Assembly (NCBI RefSeq): GCF_035046505.1
Contig: NC_089826.1
Span: forward strand, 10,770,254 to 10,834,253
Source of the DNA: Tiliqua scincoides
Lineage: Eukaryota > Chordata > Lepidosauria > Squamata > Scincidae
Direction of reading: 5' to 3'
DNA: 64,000 bases
Shown piece by piece: positions 36,701 to 59,183 of this stretch (the stretch's first letter is position 1; each line of letters opens with the position of its first letter). The notes beneath the pieces are model-generated. The model worked only from the letters and a program-made list of their open reading frames with translations. It had not been told where the DNA came from and did not search any database. Both the position numbers and the translations under genes were made by a program.

Positions 36701-39469
36701 AACAGCATGAGCAGCATTATCCCATTCTAAATGAAGTAGTGTGATATGCTTTGCCAAGGCTTAAAATGGATGTAGCATTGCCTATCTCCTTCCCTTCCCT
36801 AAGATATTGAGACCACCCTGTAAGCTCATATGGGCCATCTCCCTCTTGTGCACACATGGTTCTTAATGAACCATGGTGCACCATTGTTTGCACAAATATT
36901 TTTGCTAACCGTGATTAGTTCATACTACACTTCGCAAATGTAGCACTAAACAATTGTTGTGAACTATAGTTTGGAGCTAACCATAGTTACACATTACATC
37001 TGCATTGGTATTTTGCCAATTTCACTTACCATAACAAGTGTTATGCCATCTTCCAGCAAACATGATAAGCCTCAAACTTCCTGGCATAGAGCTGGAGAGG
37101 TAACAGGGACTCGGGAGAACCTCCAAAGCACCAGCTCAACTAAAGGAGTGATCCCTGCCCCTTGCCAGCTCCAAGGTTTGAAGGAAGCTTGGGGTTTGTG
37201 TTCTGATACTATACATTTTAAGCACTTGGAGTGCTTCCAGAATAGAAAACTAGAACCAGCCTGAGTCTTGTGTCCAGCTTGGATTTTGAAAGGCATGTTC
37301 ATGCTTTGTCTTTATGCTTCCAGCAATGACTTCTCCCTTCCCCTGCTCCAAGCTGTATGATGGAAAGGAAAGCAAAGAGCTGATTTTAATTTAGCAGTTA
37401 AGTCAGGGCTTTTCAAACTGGGGCGTTACGATGCCCCAGCCTGTGGGCCCTGGCGGGGGCTGCCCCGAAACAGGGGCGCAATTCCCAGGATTATGCCACT
37501 CAGGGGGCTGCAGGGGCTTGGGTGCACTTACCCAAGCCTCCTGCAGCCTCCCCAAGGTGCGGGGAGCCTGGTGTGTCCTTTGGCAGGGCTCCCTGCAGCT
37601 GTGAAAGTGGAGTGATCATGCTCCACTTCTACTTCAGCAGAGGCAGCGTGCGATCACTCAGCTTTCAATTTCACAGCTGTGGGGAGCCCTGCAGAAGGCC
37701 ATGCTGGGCTCCCTGCACCCTGGGGAGGCTGCAGGAGGCTTGGGTAAGTGCACCCAAGCCCCTGCAGCCCTCTGAGCGGTGTGATCCTGGGGATCACCCT
37801 GCTGCCTCCCCCATGCCCCCACAAGCACTTACAGTGGCTCAAACTCTCCAGGAGAGTTTGAAAACCACTGGGTTAAGCCATTATTATTGGGAATCGACTT
37901 GCCCAGTTCAAGTCTCACCTGTGCCATGAACTCACTAGGGAATCATTGACAAGTCACTCCCTTTCAGCCTTAACTCCCCAGCTGCACATTGGGATAATGA
38001 TGCTGCTTCACTTTACAACAACCCTGTAACCATTAGGATAGTACAGTACAGGTGAAGCATTGCTCACTTTGAATGCACTGTATTCATTATTCCTAGCATT
38101 GTGCAGCTCTTTGAAAGTATAGCATGATGTCAAGAATGAGACCTCATTTCTTGGGCAAAGATAATGGCAGTCACAGATTATTGGCAGGCGATGGCTGATT
38201 CAAACACAGGAAGGGGAGGAGGAGGAATCTGCATGCAAGGGGGAGTAGAAGGCATGAATGGCATACATGATCATGTGCTGTTCCTAACAATGGTTAAATC
38301 AGGCAGCTTAACAGCTGTATTTGGCCTCCAGTAACTCCTATAAGTAGGGGAAAAAATCACACTAGAGTTGGGAGGGACCACAAAATCATCTAATGAAGTC
38401 CAACTCCCATCTGTAGCAGGAAATATTTTGTAGTCTTCCTTCACCTGATAACTTGTCAAAGTGAACAGACCAGAAACATTTGGATGAAATGAATTTAGAA
38501 GTATTTTATTCATGCTAAGTGTTGAAACTTAGCTTTATGTTGTATCCTGCTTTAAAGAATACGATGAATGAAATTAAGAGACCTGTGGGAATATACCACA
38601 GATATACAACATATAGAAAATATCAATGACTTGCTTTGTTACAGACTGATTTAAACTTCTTCCTCTCACAGCTTTTATCACAGTTTGTTTCTCCATACAC
38701 TGGTCACATATTTGGTCGGCATATAACAGGTATGTAAAAAGCAGCTAACTTTAGCCTTAAATGTTAGACTTGGAGCCCAAACTTATCTGCACAGAAGCAG
38801 CAGGCACTAAAAACCCACAACTATATCCTGTGTGGGATTCAAGCAGGCTGAAGGTCTCCTTGGGGGAAGGGGATATTCATCCCCTTACTCTGAGTAAATC
38901 CCCAGTCTGCTCATGGGGTCTGTGCCTGCTGTTTAGAAGGCACAAACATGACAAGCCCCATGTCAGGCTTTTGAGCTTGGGAGTGGGTGTAGGAATTGGC
39001 TTAAGAGCTGCCTATAATTGTTATAATGTTTTTAAATATGATTCAATATGGTCTGCCTATAAAAATATAAGCATTTTGTGTAACTTTGAATTGGCTACAT
39101 GCTTTCTAAACTTCAACCAGCTTTTGTAATTGAAATAAAATGTTTAGATTTTAACACCTTAAATGTTTCATTTGAGTTAATGTAGGAGTCAAGTGTTTGA
39201 TACTGCTGAATAAAATTAATTTTAGAATGACTGGTTTACAGGCTTATGTGGGAAGAAACAGTGGGAGATCTCAAAAGCTATTAAAAGAGCCCAGAAGATG
39301 GGTAAGCATATTTTAAAACATGGAAATATTTAGGTGTTTTGCAAACCCAAAGGAATCTTGGTTTCTAAAACTTCTGAATTATTCTGTTGCAGGGTTTATG
39401 TCTGTGACATATAAGGACCCAACATTCCTCAGTGACCCTAAAATATGTAATATCAGATATCCAGAATGA
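33776..39469 (+). CDS. MRPS18C: Mitochondrial small ribosomal subunit protein bS18m (MRPS18C)
   Basis: Component of the mitochondrial 28S ribosomal subunit, homologous to bacterial S18. Exons: 33776-33878, 34986-35047, 36109-36192, 38672-38729, 39242-39301, 39393-39469; all phases join, giving 147 aa (human 142). The first about 45 residues are basic, small and divergent, fitting a mitochondrial presequence. The conserved core runs from MENPYKEP through [30 protein letters not shown] and KAIKRAQ to CNIRYPE at the C-terminus, nearly identical to human. Four cysteines (70, 73, 105, 141) keep the spacing of the metal-binding set of this family. An AATAAA signal follows at 39526-39531. It shares its promoter with HELQ and is tail-to-tail with ABRAXAS1. 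The related paralogues MRPS18A and MRPS18B match less well. Confidence 0.95.
34070..34562 (+). mobile_element. CR1-like LINE 3' end, with internal partial duplication
   Basis: Encodes the C-terminal blocks WNSLPLDVG...LEAFERG and, again about 200 bp later, WNSLPQDVG...[11 protein letters not shown], typical of the last part of LINE ORF2. It is followed by the 'gatacaggaggctggactag' and 'cctgatccagcagggct' tail. The repeat of the WNSLP block implies a duplication or two adjacent insertions. Confidence 0.6.
35173..35459. mobile_element. Inverted-repeat DNA element (MITE-like)
   Basis: The left end 'acaggtatgcaccacttaac' and the right end (read in reverse 'acagacatccatcacttaac') form about 25-bp imperfect terminal inverted repeats. 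No coding. A partial relative is at about 43855-43985. Confidence 0.6.
37404..37869. mobile_element. hAT-type element
   Basis: Ends CAGGGCTTTTCAAACTG and AGTTTGAAAACCACTG; flanking 8-mers AGTTAAGT and GGTTAAGC (6 of 8). The interior is GC-rich and itself palindromic: the 'tgcaggggcttgggtgcact' block near 37508 returns inverted near 37740. Confidence 0.7.
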
Positions 39470-39525
39470 AATGTTAATTGTGCCCAATGAACTTATTTTT
39501 TTGTAAATAGGGTGTGTTCTTTACT

Positions 39526-39531
39526 AATAAA
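39526..39531 (+). terminator. MRPS18C: Polyadenylation signal of MRPS18C
   Basis: AATAAA lies 57 bp after the stop codon, giving a short 3' UTR. Confidence 0.7.
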
Positions 39532-40620
39532 AACTTAATAAGCCAGTAACACCTCAGTTGTAGCTCTGTTTCTGTATTTAGAGCATGTAGTAAAGGGATA
39601 GTGGTGCTTAATATAAAACCTCACACAAAGGAGAAACTACTTGTCTCTCACAGTTGTAAACATTAGGAATCCTTACCAGATTCTTCAAGTTGTAATGGTG
39701 TATTCTGAAATTACCAGGTATGAAGTTGTTTATACATTGAAAGGGAAGCTGTATATTGTCTGACATAATAGCACATCTGTGCTTGGAAATAAGTCTCAAT
39801 GTTCAAGGAAGCTTACAAGTAAGTGCGCAGGTTCATTACAAATGTTGCCTCCTCTATGTCCTATTACCCACGAGCAATGATCTAGAAAAACCTGATGGTT
39901 AGAACAGAGTCAGAAGCCGTCCTGGGAATGGAATCTTTACATCAGGGCTTTAGGGTTGGGGCATGTGGCCCCCTCAAGCCCCGGGCTAGTCTCCAGTCTC
40001 TACATACCATCCTGCAGCAGCAGGTGGAAATGGGCAGTTGTGTCCCTCCCATCTGCTTTTGCCCACTGTGGCTTGCCCCTAAGCAGTGATCTCCTGTACG
40101 GAGTGTGCTCAACAGTCTCATGAAGGGGAGTGCCTGTATCACCACTCTCATCACCACTCTACAGAGCTGTGCTATTGCGACTTGCACCACAGCTCACTGC
40201 AAAGATTAATGGTCAGCATGTGCTTTACATGGTCCCAGGGGTGGTGCCACCCCTGCAAGTTTTGTTCTTTCTCCTAGCATTTGGCTTCTAAAATACTAGT
40301 CAAAAACATTGTTTTTGGCCTCAGTAAGCATATTTAAGACAGCGTATATTGTTGCATTCTCTGTTGAAATCAATGAAAGCACACAAACTCGGCATGTCCT
40401 GTGCTGTTACCCTCCATCAATGATAATTCCGGAGAACATCAATATAGGATCTACAGCAAATAGCAATCTGAACTTGGTCTTGTTTCCCAAATACTGGAGA
40501 GATAAGGTTTCATATATATTTTTGCTCACACATCATAATTACTGTGTATCGGGATACACAATTCCAAGGGAGAAGAATCATTTTTTCCCCTTGAAGAGAT
40601 TAGACAGTGGGAGATGTGTG
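39532..40620. other. Tail-to-tail spacer between MRPS18C and ABRAXAS1
   Basis: About 1.1 kb with no recognised gene or repeat, other than the 3' UTR of ABRAXAS1 at its right side. No clear AATAAA on the minus strand was found. Confidence 0.5.
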
Positions 40621-51081
<10,461 letters not shown>

Positions 51082-51153
51082 GCCCTCCCTGCGCTCGCTG
51101 GGCGGGGAAGCGCGCCACAATGGCCGTCCCGCGGGCGGGCAGGCAGCGCGGCC

Positions 51154-51371
51154 GCGACCCCTGGCGGCCGCGCGTGGAAGCGCAGCGAGGGAAGGAGGCG
51201 GCGGCGACCCCTGGCGGTCCCAGGTGGAAGCGCAGCGAGGGCGGCAGCGCGTCAGCGACCCCTGGCGGCCGCGCGTGGAAGCGCAGCGAGGGAAGGAGGC
51301 GGCGGCGACCCCTGGCGGTCCCAGGTGGAAGCGCAGCGAGGGCGACCGCGCGGCAGCGACCCCTGGCGGCC
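51154..51371. repeat. 50/51-bp GC-rich tandem repeat with CTCF-like cores
   Basis: 'gcgacccctggcgg' starts at 51154, 51204, 51255, 51305 and 51356: spacings 50, 51, 50, 51. Two unit types alternate (GGCGGCCGCGCGTGG and GGCGGTCCCAGGTGG), so the true period is a 101-bp dimer, A-B-A-B-A. In reverse each unit reads CCGCCAGGGGTCGC, close to the CTCF core CCACCAGGGGGCGC. It is 73 bp upstream of the ABRAXAS1 ATG. Confidence 0.9.
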
Positions 51372-51516
51372 TCTGAGATTGGCTGGAGCCCCCAGCAAGG
51401 AATGCAGCAGCTCTCATGCAAACCTCCCACCCAGTGCTGCTGCCTCCGCCCCTGGCATCAGGTGCTGTTAGCAATCATAAAAAGTCACATCATTGTCATT
51501 ACTGGGTCTTTTTATC

Positions 51517-52092
51517 AGTATCAACAACAACAACAACAACAATATCAATAACAGCAAAGAGATCAATATCAATAACAATCAACAACATATCAATATCAAT
51601 GAATATAGAGATCAATAATAATAATGACGATCATCAACAACATCAATATCAATAACAATATAGAGATCGATAACAATATCAATAACAATCAACAACATAT
51701 CAATATCAATAACTGTAGAGATCAATAATAATAGCAATGATGATCAATAACAACATCAATATCAATAACAATAGAAACATCAATAATAGGAATAAAAATA
51801 AATAACAACATTGATATCTAACAATAGAGAGATCAATAATATCAATGACAATCAATAACAACATTAGTAATATAGAGATCAATAAAAATATCAATAACAA
51901 TAAACAACATACAAATATCAATAAATATAGAGATCAATAATAATATCAATAACAATCAACAACAACATAACAATATCAATATATGTAGAGATCAATAATA
52001 ATAGCAATGACAACCAATAACGATCAATATCAATAACAATATAGAGGTCAATAACAATAACAATCAATAACAACAATATCAATATTTTCTCT
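51517..52092. repeat. AT-rich minisatellite (period about 55 bp)
   Basis: 'gagatcaata' recurs about nine times at roughly 45-58-bp steps (one double step), with CAA, AAT and ATCAAT runs between. It is strongly strand-biased, with almost no G on the plus strand apart from the 'gag' marks. Confidence 0.9.
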
Positions 52093-52451
52093 CTTTCAAT
52101 AATATTCTTCAGCAATGATACACGACAGGCTGTTATTGGCCAAAAATAACCTTGACCAGGCTCAAAATGTATTCAGGATTGTTACAACCAGGAATGGCTC
52201 ATCTTTGCATACTTTTGTCTTAAAAAATAATTGTTTTTATCTAATGGCTTTTTGATTTATCTCTATGGTCTTTGAATTATAGACGCTGGGTTACTATTGG
52301 ACATTTGATGTTACATGATTAATGACATTTGCAAGGCTGTCAGGGCAACGCACATTGAACTTTCTCGTATTCACATCAACAGGAGGTGGAGAATTAGCTA
52401 GGAGAAGGCTAGTGGCCGACTCCAGGGTATCCAGTGAACTTCATGACTAAC

Positions 52452-52715
52452 ATTACAATCCTAATGTCTCCTCAGATGTAAGTACTTCTGAATTCAGTGC
52501 GACCTCCTCTCAGGAAAGTGTATTTAGAATTGCAGCCTCAGAACCCAATCCTAGGCATGTCTACTCAGAAGTTACAGCCCAATCCTATGCAAGTCTGCTC
52601 AGAAGTAAGTTCAATTAGAGTCAATAGGCTTACTCCCAGGAAAGTGTGGATAGGATTGGGCTGTGAGTCCCATTAATCATCAATGAGGCTTACTCCCTGA
52701 CAAGTGTGGATAGGA
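52452..52715. repeat. Overlapping palindromic repeat copies
   Basis: Three degraded units, the second interrupted by the third ('actcagaagttacagcccaa'), spanning 52452-52538 and 52540-52715. Confidence 0.65.
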
Positions 52716-53439
52716 CATAAGCTTTGAGCTTAGGCTCCTGTGAGTCCTGAAGCTTCAGTGATAGGTACAATCACAAAGTAGCCCACACAATTTTTTTAAA
52801 ATCCATTTTTAAAAGAGGAACCACTTTTGATAGTTAAAAATGATGGTCACTGCTGCACTGAAAATGTTCTAGGTGCTGCAGATAGGTGCTGATAGGTTCT
52901 ACCTACAGGCTTACAATCCAATAGTCACAATATAAAAGGAACAAAGGGCAGGGACTGAAGAACACATGCCAATTCAGGTGGCAAAACTTTTGTTACATAA
53001 TATTTTGAAGCTAGGTAGAGGCTGCTCCTAAAGAAGATTCTTATAAAAAACATCTTGCGGTGTTGTATCTAGAATGCTTCAAGGCTCAATCTGATGGTAC
53101 TAGTCTGAGGCTGGCCTTTGGCTTTGTGTTTTTAAATCCACAGCTATTACCCCACCTTATCCTTTTGATGCTTACCACATACCTTGCACCTGCTGTTCTC
53201 TCCCCTGCTGTTTATTTAATTGATGGAATTTACCTAAAGACTATGGTTCTTAAGGCTCACAGGATGAATGAGTCCACACAAGTTATCCTATCAAGCACCA
53301 TGCATGATTGTGATCATAATGCACCTGGTACACCAGCCACAAGAGGGAGCTATGGGGCCATGGAACCAACAGTCAAACAGCCATAGACTTTGATGCTCCA
53401 GTTTAGTGGTCTTCAACCTTCAACCTGCCATAACATACA

Positions 53440-53825
53440 TACATAGTGAGGTTGGGAACCCAACTTCAATTCCACCCCTCCTTCCAGGACCGTATCCTTC
53501 AGCCCCCATTGCTGCCCACTCCCTGCCCCCAATACACCCTCCCAGCACTGTTCATTGCAACCGAATATTCTTATTACAGAGAGCTGAACAAGTTACCAAG
53601 AAGACTGGCACTAGTGAATGTTATTTTAGCACAACTGCTAAGAACCTGATCAGGACTGGGACACCATCTCCTGGTACCTGAAGGGGTACACCAGTACCTC
53701 CCCTTTACCTGGTGGTACTCTAGTCCAGTGGTCTTCAATCTTTTTCATCCATGTAAGTTGCTACAACTCCACAACTGAGACTTAGCAACCCCATTAGGGT
53801 CCTGCCCCCAAGGTTGAAGAATGAT
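53440..53825. repeat. Unnamed interspersed repeat, uninterrupted copy
   Basis: Paralogue of 5040-5333 plus 5781-5880. Here 'ggtggtactctagtccagtg' is continuous where the other copy is split by the BovB LINE. Confidence 0.7.
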
Positions 53826-54068
53826 GCTCTAGTTTAGCCCTGTTACTTTCACCTGAACACTTAATACAGAGAGGGGAGTGAGAGTGCACCAGAAAGTCCC
53901 ATTCCTGCTCCCACTTGGTTTTAAAGACCCCTCCCCCCACTTAGACAGCATTTGTCTATATGGAAAAAGGCTGTACCTGTGGGAGAGTGTCCCTATGATC
54001 CAAAACACTGGGCAGCACCCCAGTACATGGAAGGATCTTGTCCTAGGTACAGTGTTTATCTTTGACAC

Positions 54069-54125
54069 TAAGGCCACAATCCTATCCACACTTACCTGGG
54101 AGTAAGCCCCGCTGACTATAATGGA
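54069..54125. repeat. Partial palindromic repeat
   Basis: 'ccacaatcctatccacactt' arm and 'gggagtaagccccgctgact' only. Confidence 0.55.
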
Positions 54126-54339
54126 GTTGTGTATATAAGCCCTGTATATTCCAGATTCTTTAGTCTGTGATAGACTATCACATTTCGCCTGCGGTGTGCC
54201 AATGTCATCTATTTTGGGATGCTCTGAGCAGATAAGAGTGAATAATTTAAACCAGTGCCTGTGGGGAAGTTTAGCAAAGTCCCATCTTAGAGAAGACTCA
54301 GAATGTTTTCATACTCCGTGCATCTTGATCCTATGCAAA

Positions 54340-54423
54340 TGTACTTAGTAGCCATTTAGTTATTTGATTTTTCTCTGTAAACCACTTTGTGAACTTTTAG
54401 TTGAAAAGCGGTATATAAATACT

Positions 54424-54467
<44 letters not shown>
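54340..54467 (+). mobile_element. L2-like LINE tail with (AAT)n
   Basis: 'gtaaaccactttgtgaactt' and 'aaagcggtatataaatactg' are typical L2-type 3' ends, followed by about 14 AAT units (54426-54466). Confidence 0.65.
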
Positions 54468-54469
<2 letters not shown>

Positions 54470-55044
54470 GGAGTTCCGTTCAAGCCTGCTGTTTTCCATG
54501 GGCCCGGCTCTCATGTAAAAGGAATGTGAGATACTGTGCTGCAGGCTCACTGTCAGTGAGGCACTGTAAGGAAATCTATCTGATCACAGTTCCCCCCCCC
54601 CCCAGGGAATGAGTGGCCAAAGTGCAGAAAAAGCAGCTTTTTGCAAGTCAGCATTTTTCTTTTTTTAGTTTAACAACCAGTTGCTCTGTGATGAGAAGGC
54701 AGGCCATGCACAACTATGAACTTTAGCATCCTTTATGACCGGGTTTTGCCAACAGCCATGTCATCAAACAAAGATCAGGACGATGCACTTGAATGAGCAG
54801 GAAGGGAACATTTAGCGGATCAGAATTATTGTTCTCTCCTACATTGCCTTTCCACTTTATACAGGGTGTCCAGAGGACTATATGATGTGTCATGCAATCC
54901 AAAAAGACAAAAGTTTACTTGGAAATAAGCCCAACTGTGTTGAATGGGGCCTACTCCCAAAGTGCAGCCTCAGAAATAGAATATCAATACAGTATATATC
55001 AACAATGACATACAAAAGACCTCAGTAGGAAAACAGGAACTTCA

Positions 55045-55310
55045 GAACTTAAGAAGAGCCCTGCTGGATCTGGCCAAGGGCTCAGCAAGTCCAGCTTTCT
55101 GTATCTCACAGTGGCCCACCAGATGCCTTCAGGAGCAGACAAGACAACAAGAGACCCGAATCCTGGTTCCACTCCCTTGCATCTGGCATTCAGAGACAGG
55201 CTACCTCTAAAACCCTTGGATTGCAAACAGTCATCATGGCTTGTAACCTGTGATAGACTTTCCTCCATAAATCTCTCTAATCCCCCTTTATAGGCTTTTA
55301 GGCAATGTGC
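55045..55310 (-). mobile_element. CR1-like LINE 3' end fragment
   Basis: 'aagaagagccctgctggatc' through 'cttgtaacctgtgatagact', collinear with 47291-47470 and, in reverse, with 59338-59602. Confidence 0.65.
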
Positions 55311-55716
55311 CTTTACAATAGCTTCACAGCTGATGCCTGACCTTTCTGTGGTCAATTTTATTTTGTATTAGTTTCCTAGTACAATTTCAAGTCCTGAAAA
55401 AAACCTCACTTCTTTTGCGTTCCCTTTGCATGCACTGATAGAAAACGCTGCCAAGCTCTGCCTTTGACAAACAGCAGCTTTTCAAAGAGGTGAAATCCAA
55501 TCTGTCAAGCATGACTAAAAGCAGGACACGATGACTTTTCCCCTGATGAGAGGCTGGGACTTGGCTTGTGGACACACACAAATAGAATTGGATCCTCTTC
55601 AAAGGCAATGTATAGTTCTCAGGATCAGAGTCTGCTTCTGTGATCAGAGTTCGGTTCTATGACTCTGGGCTGCAAAGGCTTATGCATCTCTATAGTACAT
55701 AAATATAATAACCTTT

Positions 55717-55793
55717 TAAACTACTTTGTTTAAAAGACTTTGTTTAAAAGTCTAAACTTTGTTTAAAGTTTAAACTACTTTGTTTAAAAGACT
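55717..55793. repeat. Short tandem repeat of 'actttgtttaaaa'
   Basis: Five imperfect copies of ACTTTGTTTAAAAG-type sequence. Confidence 0.75.
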
Positions 55794-55797
55794 GTGG

Positions 55798-55975
55798 GTG
55801 CAATCGTAACCTCTTATGTCAGTGCTTTCCAGCACTGGTATAGCGGTGCCAATGGGACATGTGCTGCATCCTGCAGTTGGGTGTCACTCACAGAGGTCTC
55901 CTCAAAGTAAGGGAATGCTTGTTCCCTTACCTCAGAGCTGCATTGCCCTTATGTCAGTGCTGGAAAGTGCCTTGT
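55798..55975. repeat. Second palindromic family copy
   Basis: 'gtcagtgctttccagcactg' arm and 'gtcagtgctggaaagtgcct' arm enclose the 'gacatgtgctgcatcctgca' centre. Confidence 0.6.
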
Positions 55976-57008
55976 GTCTGCAAAGCATTAGACTCGCAGC
56001 AATGGAGGCCTATTTTTCACTAATGTGGCAAATGTGATGGGCCAGTCCAGAGCGCATGTGGGGATTCACATGATTAAATGCTCCTCTGTACCATACAAAA
56101 AAAATAATCTACCCACCTAGAGAACTAGATATTAGGGAGAGAAGCTTAGTTTTCTTTTTGACATGCTAAATTTCTATGTAAATGGGATGGGGGGGAATGG
56201 TTCAGCTCTTCCTGCAGTGATGCTGCTACGATCACAGCAGGAGGTGGAGGAGATGGCCTCTGCTGCAGTCCCGTAGTGTAGCTAAGGGGGGGCAGGGGGA
56301 TACATTGTCCCAGGTATCACGCCTTGAAGGGAGGATTTTAGAGGTCTCCAGAAGGCACTTCTGGTTTTTGGTGAAAACCTGAAGCGCCTTTTGGAGGCTT
56401 CTGAGATGTCACATGGGTGGGTGGGCGTGTGTATGTGTGTGTAAAAAATTTGCTAAGCTTTTAAACTGGTCTGGTGGAGAGGATGCTGGGAGGGGGGAAG
56501 TTCTGCTCCCAGGACTCTCTCCACCCAGCCAGTTTAGAAGAAGCAGAGGCAGAGGAGAATGTGAGGCAGTGGTGATGGGAGAGGAATGCAAGGGGGATGT
56601 GCTGGTGTTAGACAGTGGAATTTGGTACCACTTTGGTCAGACACAAACTAGGAGAACACCGCTCAGGGCGAATGCAATGCTGGGTCCATAACTTTAAGGG
56701 CTGCAGTATCCACTTTCCAAAGACTTCCTGAGCTTTTCATAACAAATACATGCATCCTGTGATGCAACCTCAGCTGTTGTAATTGTGATTGGCATTCATT
56801 TCTCATGTACAGTTATGTAATGTATTCAAATATTCTCCTGAGGTCTGAAACTCTGTAGGTGGCTGTAGCATTTATGTAGATCGCTAGTTATTTAAACCTC
56901 ACAAGGAGTAGGTGCCTGCCTAGTTCTCCCAGAGATCCCTTTCTTCTGTACTCTTCCTATATATTCCTTTAGGAAACCTGACACCATTTTTGGTCCCTGA
57001 ATTAGTGG

Positions 57009-57108
57009 ACTCAGAGCCCAATCCTATGCATGTCTACTCAGAAGTCAGTCCCATTATAGTCAATGGGGCTTACTCCCAAGAAAGTGTGGACAGGATTGCA
57101 GCCTCAGC
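57009..57108. repeat. Short palindromic repeat, well-kept single copy
   Basis: 'cccaatcctatgcatgtcta' arm, centre 'cccattatagtcaatggggc', 'gtgtggacaggattgcagcc' arm. Confidence 0.75.
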
Positions 57109-57354
57109 TGCCTGCCCAAGGGTAGGGAAGAAGGGACAGTCAGTTAAATGCCGAGAAGGACAATTGTACATTGTGTCCAAGCTGTTGGTTGGCCTCTCGA
57201 ATGTTGCACACAGTCAGAAGGACATTTTGGATATTCAGTGTGTGTGTAAGGGGGGGGGGAGAGCAAGGGAGACTGGTAGGGAGGAGATCACAGTAATGTT
57301 CAAAGGTCCATTGCAAAAAAGAAAGAAAACCATGAAAAAAGCAGTGTATTTATT

Positions 57355-57780
57355 ATTTTGTACATACATACATACCCCACCTTTCTACCCTGCTATGTGC
57401 ACTCAAGGCAGCTTACAAACAATAACCAGTACTAAATAATATAATACAATACAAATAAACAATACTAAAACATTGATATACACAATATTAACAATTAAAA
57501 CAATAAAGCGGAATAAACTCGGATCACAATTAAAATACATTTCATAAAAAAGTGGCAGCCCCCAGGTGTCAGCATACAAAAGCTTCCCTGAATTAAAAGG
57601 TCTTAAAATTCTACTGAAAAGACTCCAGAAAGGGACCTGTTCTCAATTCCAGGGGGAGGGAATTCCACAGGTGGGGCAACACCACCGAGAAGGCCCTATT
57701 TCTTGCCGTGATCCCCCACACCTTCTGCAGAACAGTCAGAAGGGCCCCCTCTGATGAGCTGAGAGGATGGGTTGGATTTT
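57355..57780. repeat. Unassigned LINE-like interspersed repeat
   Basis: Starts with 'ataccccacctttctaccct' (an L2-like reverse tail) and runs to 'ttccacaggtggggcaacac' and 'gagaaggccctatttcttgc', sequence I associate with common squamate repeats. The family could not be named. Confidence 0.4.
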
Positions 57781-58207
57781 ATGAACATTTGTTGGGATTA
57801 CTTTTTTCACAGCCATCCTATATTTCAAAAACCCCATTTGGAGTGCTATAAGACATGGCACATATCCTTAGACATTGGTGCAATGACAGTTCCGCTGGTG
57901 CAAGTCCTGTCTCATCTGTGGACGTGCCTCAGATGCTGACGCAATATACCCTTACCACAGGTGCAACTCCAGATGGTGTAAACCCCAAACAGAGCAGAGA
58001 TGTGTGTGACATGTTGGCTGAATGGGAGGGGGGGGGGCTGGCAGTCACCTTATTGTAAATCTCCCCCAGACAATGGAGCACTGGAGCAGAGCAAAGTTAC
58101 ACCAATGTTGGAGATGGTATACAAACCAGAAAAATGTACAGAAACCAATGAGTCGTGGGGAAAGCACCTCTGCCTGAAGGGGTATATGAATTTAGGATTA
58201 AATCTTA

Positions 58208-58480
58208 TAGTGGTATAGCTAAGGGGGTTGGGGGGTACATTGCCCTGGGTACCATGCCTTGAGGGGGTGCCAACCGGCAGTCCTCTTAACAGACCCAAGG
58301 CAAAAATGTGGCCTTCTGAGGCTTGAGGAGGCCATGCACAGGTCTCAGGAGACGTCTCTGCACCTCCAAAGACCTCCTGGGGGCCTTAGAAAGGCACTTT
58401 CATTTTTCCTGGGGAGGCCATGCAGGGGCTGTTAAAATTTTTTGTGCCCCATGGTGCCAGAGGCCTTAACTATACCACTA
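58208..58480. mobile_element. hAT-type element
   Basis: Ends TAGTGGTATAGCTAAG and CTTAACTATACCACTA; flanks AAATCTTA and AAGTTTTA (6 of 8). A truncated relative is at about 56270-56400. Confidence 0.65.
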
Positions 58481-58552
58481 AAGTTTTAGGCATGCCAGTT
58501 TTTGTTGTTTTCCTGGCAGGGCTCCTGTGCTTTTTACATAGGTGAAACAGGG

Positions 58553-58734
58553 GGAACTCCCTTATAGTGAGTCAGACCATTGGTAGATCTAGTGCCATGT
58601 TGACACTGACTCCTAGGAGTTCTTCAGGACTTAGAAAAGAATTTGTCCTTTTCCCTACCTGGAGATGCTCAGGATTGAACTTGGAACCTTCTGCATGCAA
58701 TACACATGCTCTATCTCTGAGCTATGGCCCTTCC
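58553..58734 (-). mobile_element. tRNA-Ala-like SINE
   Basis: Minus strand: 'ggaagggccatagctcagag' with A-box, 'gcatgcagaaggttccaagt' into the B-box, then the body ending 'ggtctgactcactataaggg'. Same family as 21303-21477. Confidence 0.75.
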
Positions 58735-58845
58735 TGCAAACGCAATGCGAAGCTTTATCTGCTGCATGCACATTTTATTGTATTAAAGGAATTTTGTCAG
58801 ATAAAAATGGCAGCAACCTTCAAATAAGTATACTAACAGCTAGAT

Positions 58846-59183
58846 CAGGGGTGTCAAACATAAGGCCTGGGGGCTGGATGCGGCCCGCGGAAGCTTTTTA
58901 TCCCGCCCTCAGGCTCTCATCTGTTGAGCACTGCTGAGGTATTACTGCTGAAAGGGAAGCCCACTTGAAAATTGAGCTCTCCCATATCTTGAATATAATC
59001 AAAATATGTACATTTTCTCTTCTATCATTTGCAGCTAATGAGTTCCCTAGTGAAAAAAGTACTTATTTTTGGTCATGAACTGTTTAATGACATCACTTCC
59101 TGCCAAATGACATCACTTTCGGACCTCAGCAGACATTATGAATGCTATTCGGTCCTCTGTATGAAATGAGTTTGACACCCCTG
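58846..59183. mobile_element. hAT-type element
   Basis: Ends CAGGGGTGTCAAACA and GTTTGACACCCCTG; flanks AGCTAGAT and TGCTAGAC (6 of 8). Contains 'ggatgcggcccgcgg' near the left end, as many Charlie-type elements do. Confidence 0.7.

Larger units (their letters stand above)
33879..38671 (+). other. MRPS18C: MRPS18C introns 1-3
   Basis: Intron 1 holds a CR1-like LINE 3' fragment. Intron 2 holds an inverted-repeat element at 35173-35459. Intron 3 holds a hAT-type element at 37404-37869 and a CR1 3' fragment on the minus strand near 38340-38420. The rest is unassigned. Confidence 0.6.

Noticed and set aside
51706-52115. Minus-strand open frames rich in Ile, Leu and Asp
   Set aside because: They are translations of the AT-rich minisatellite; no start context, no domain, and composition follows the repeat unit.
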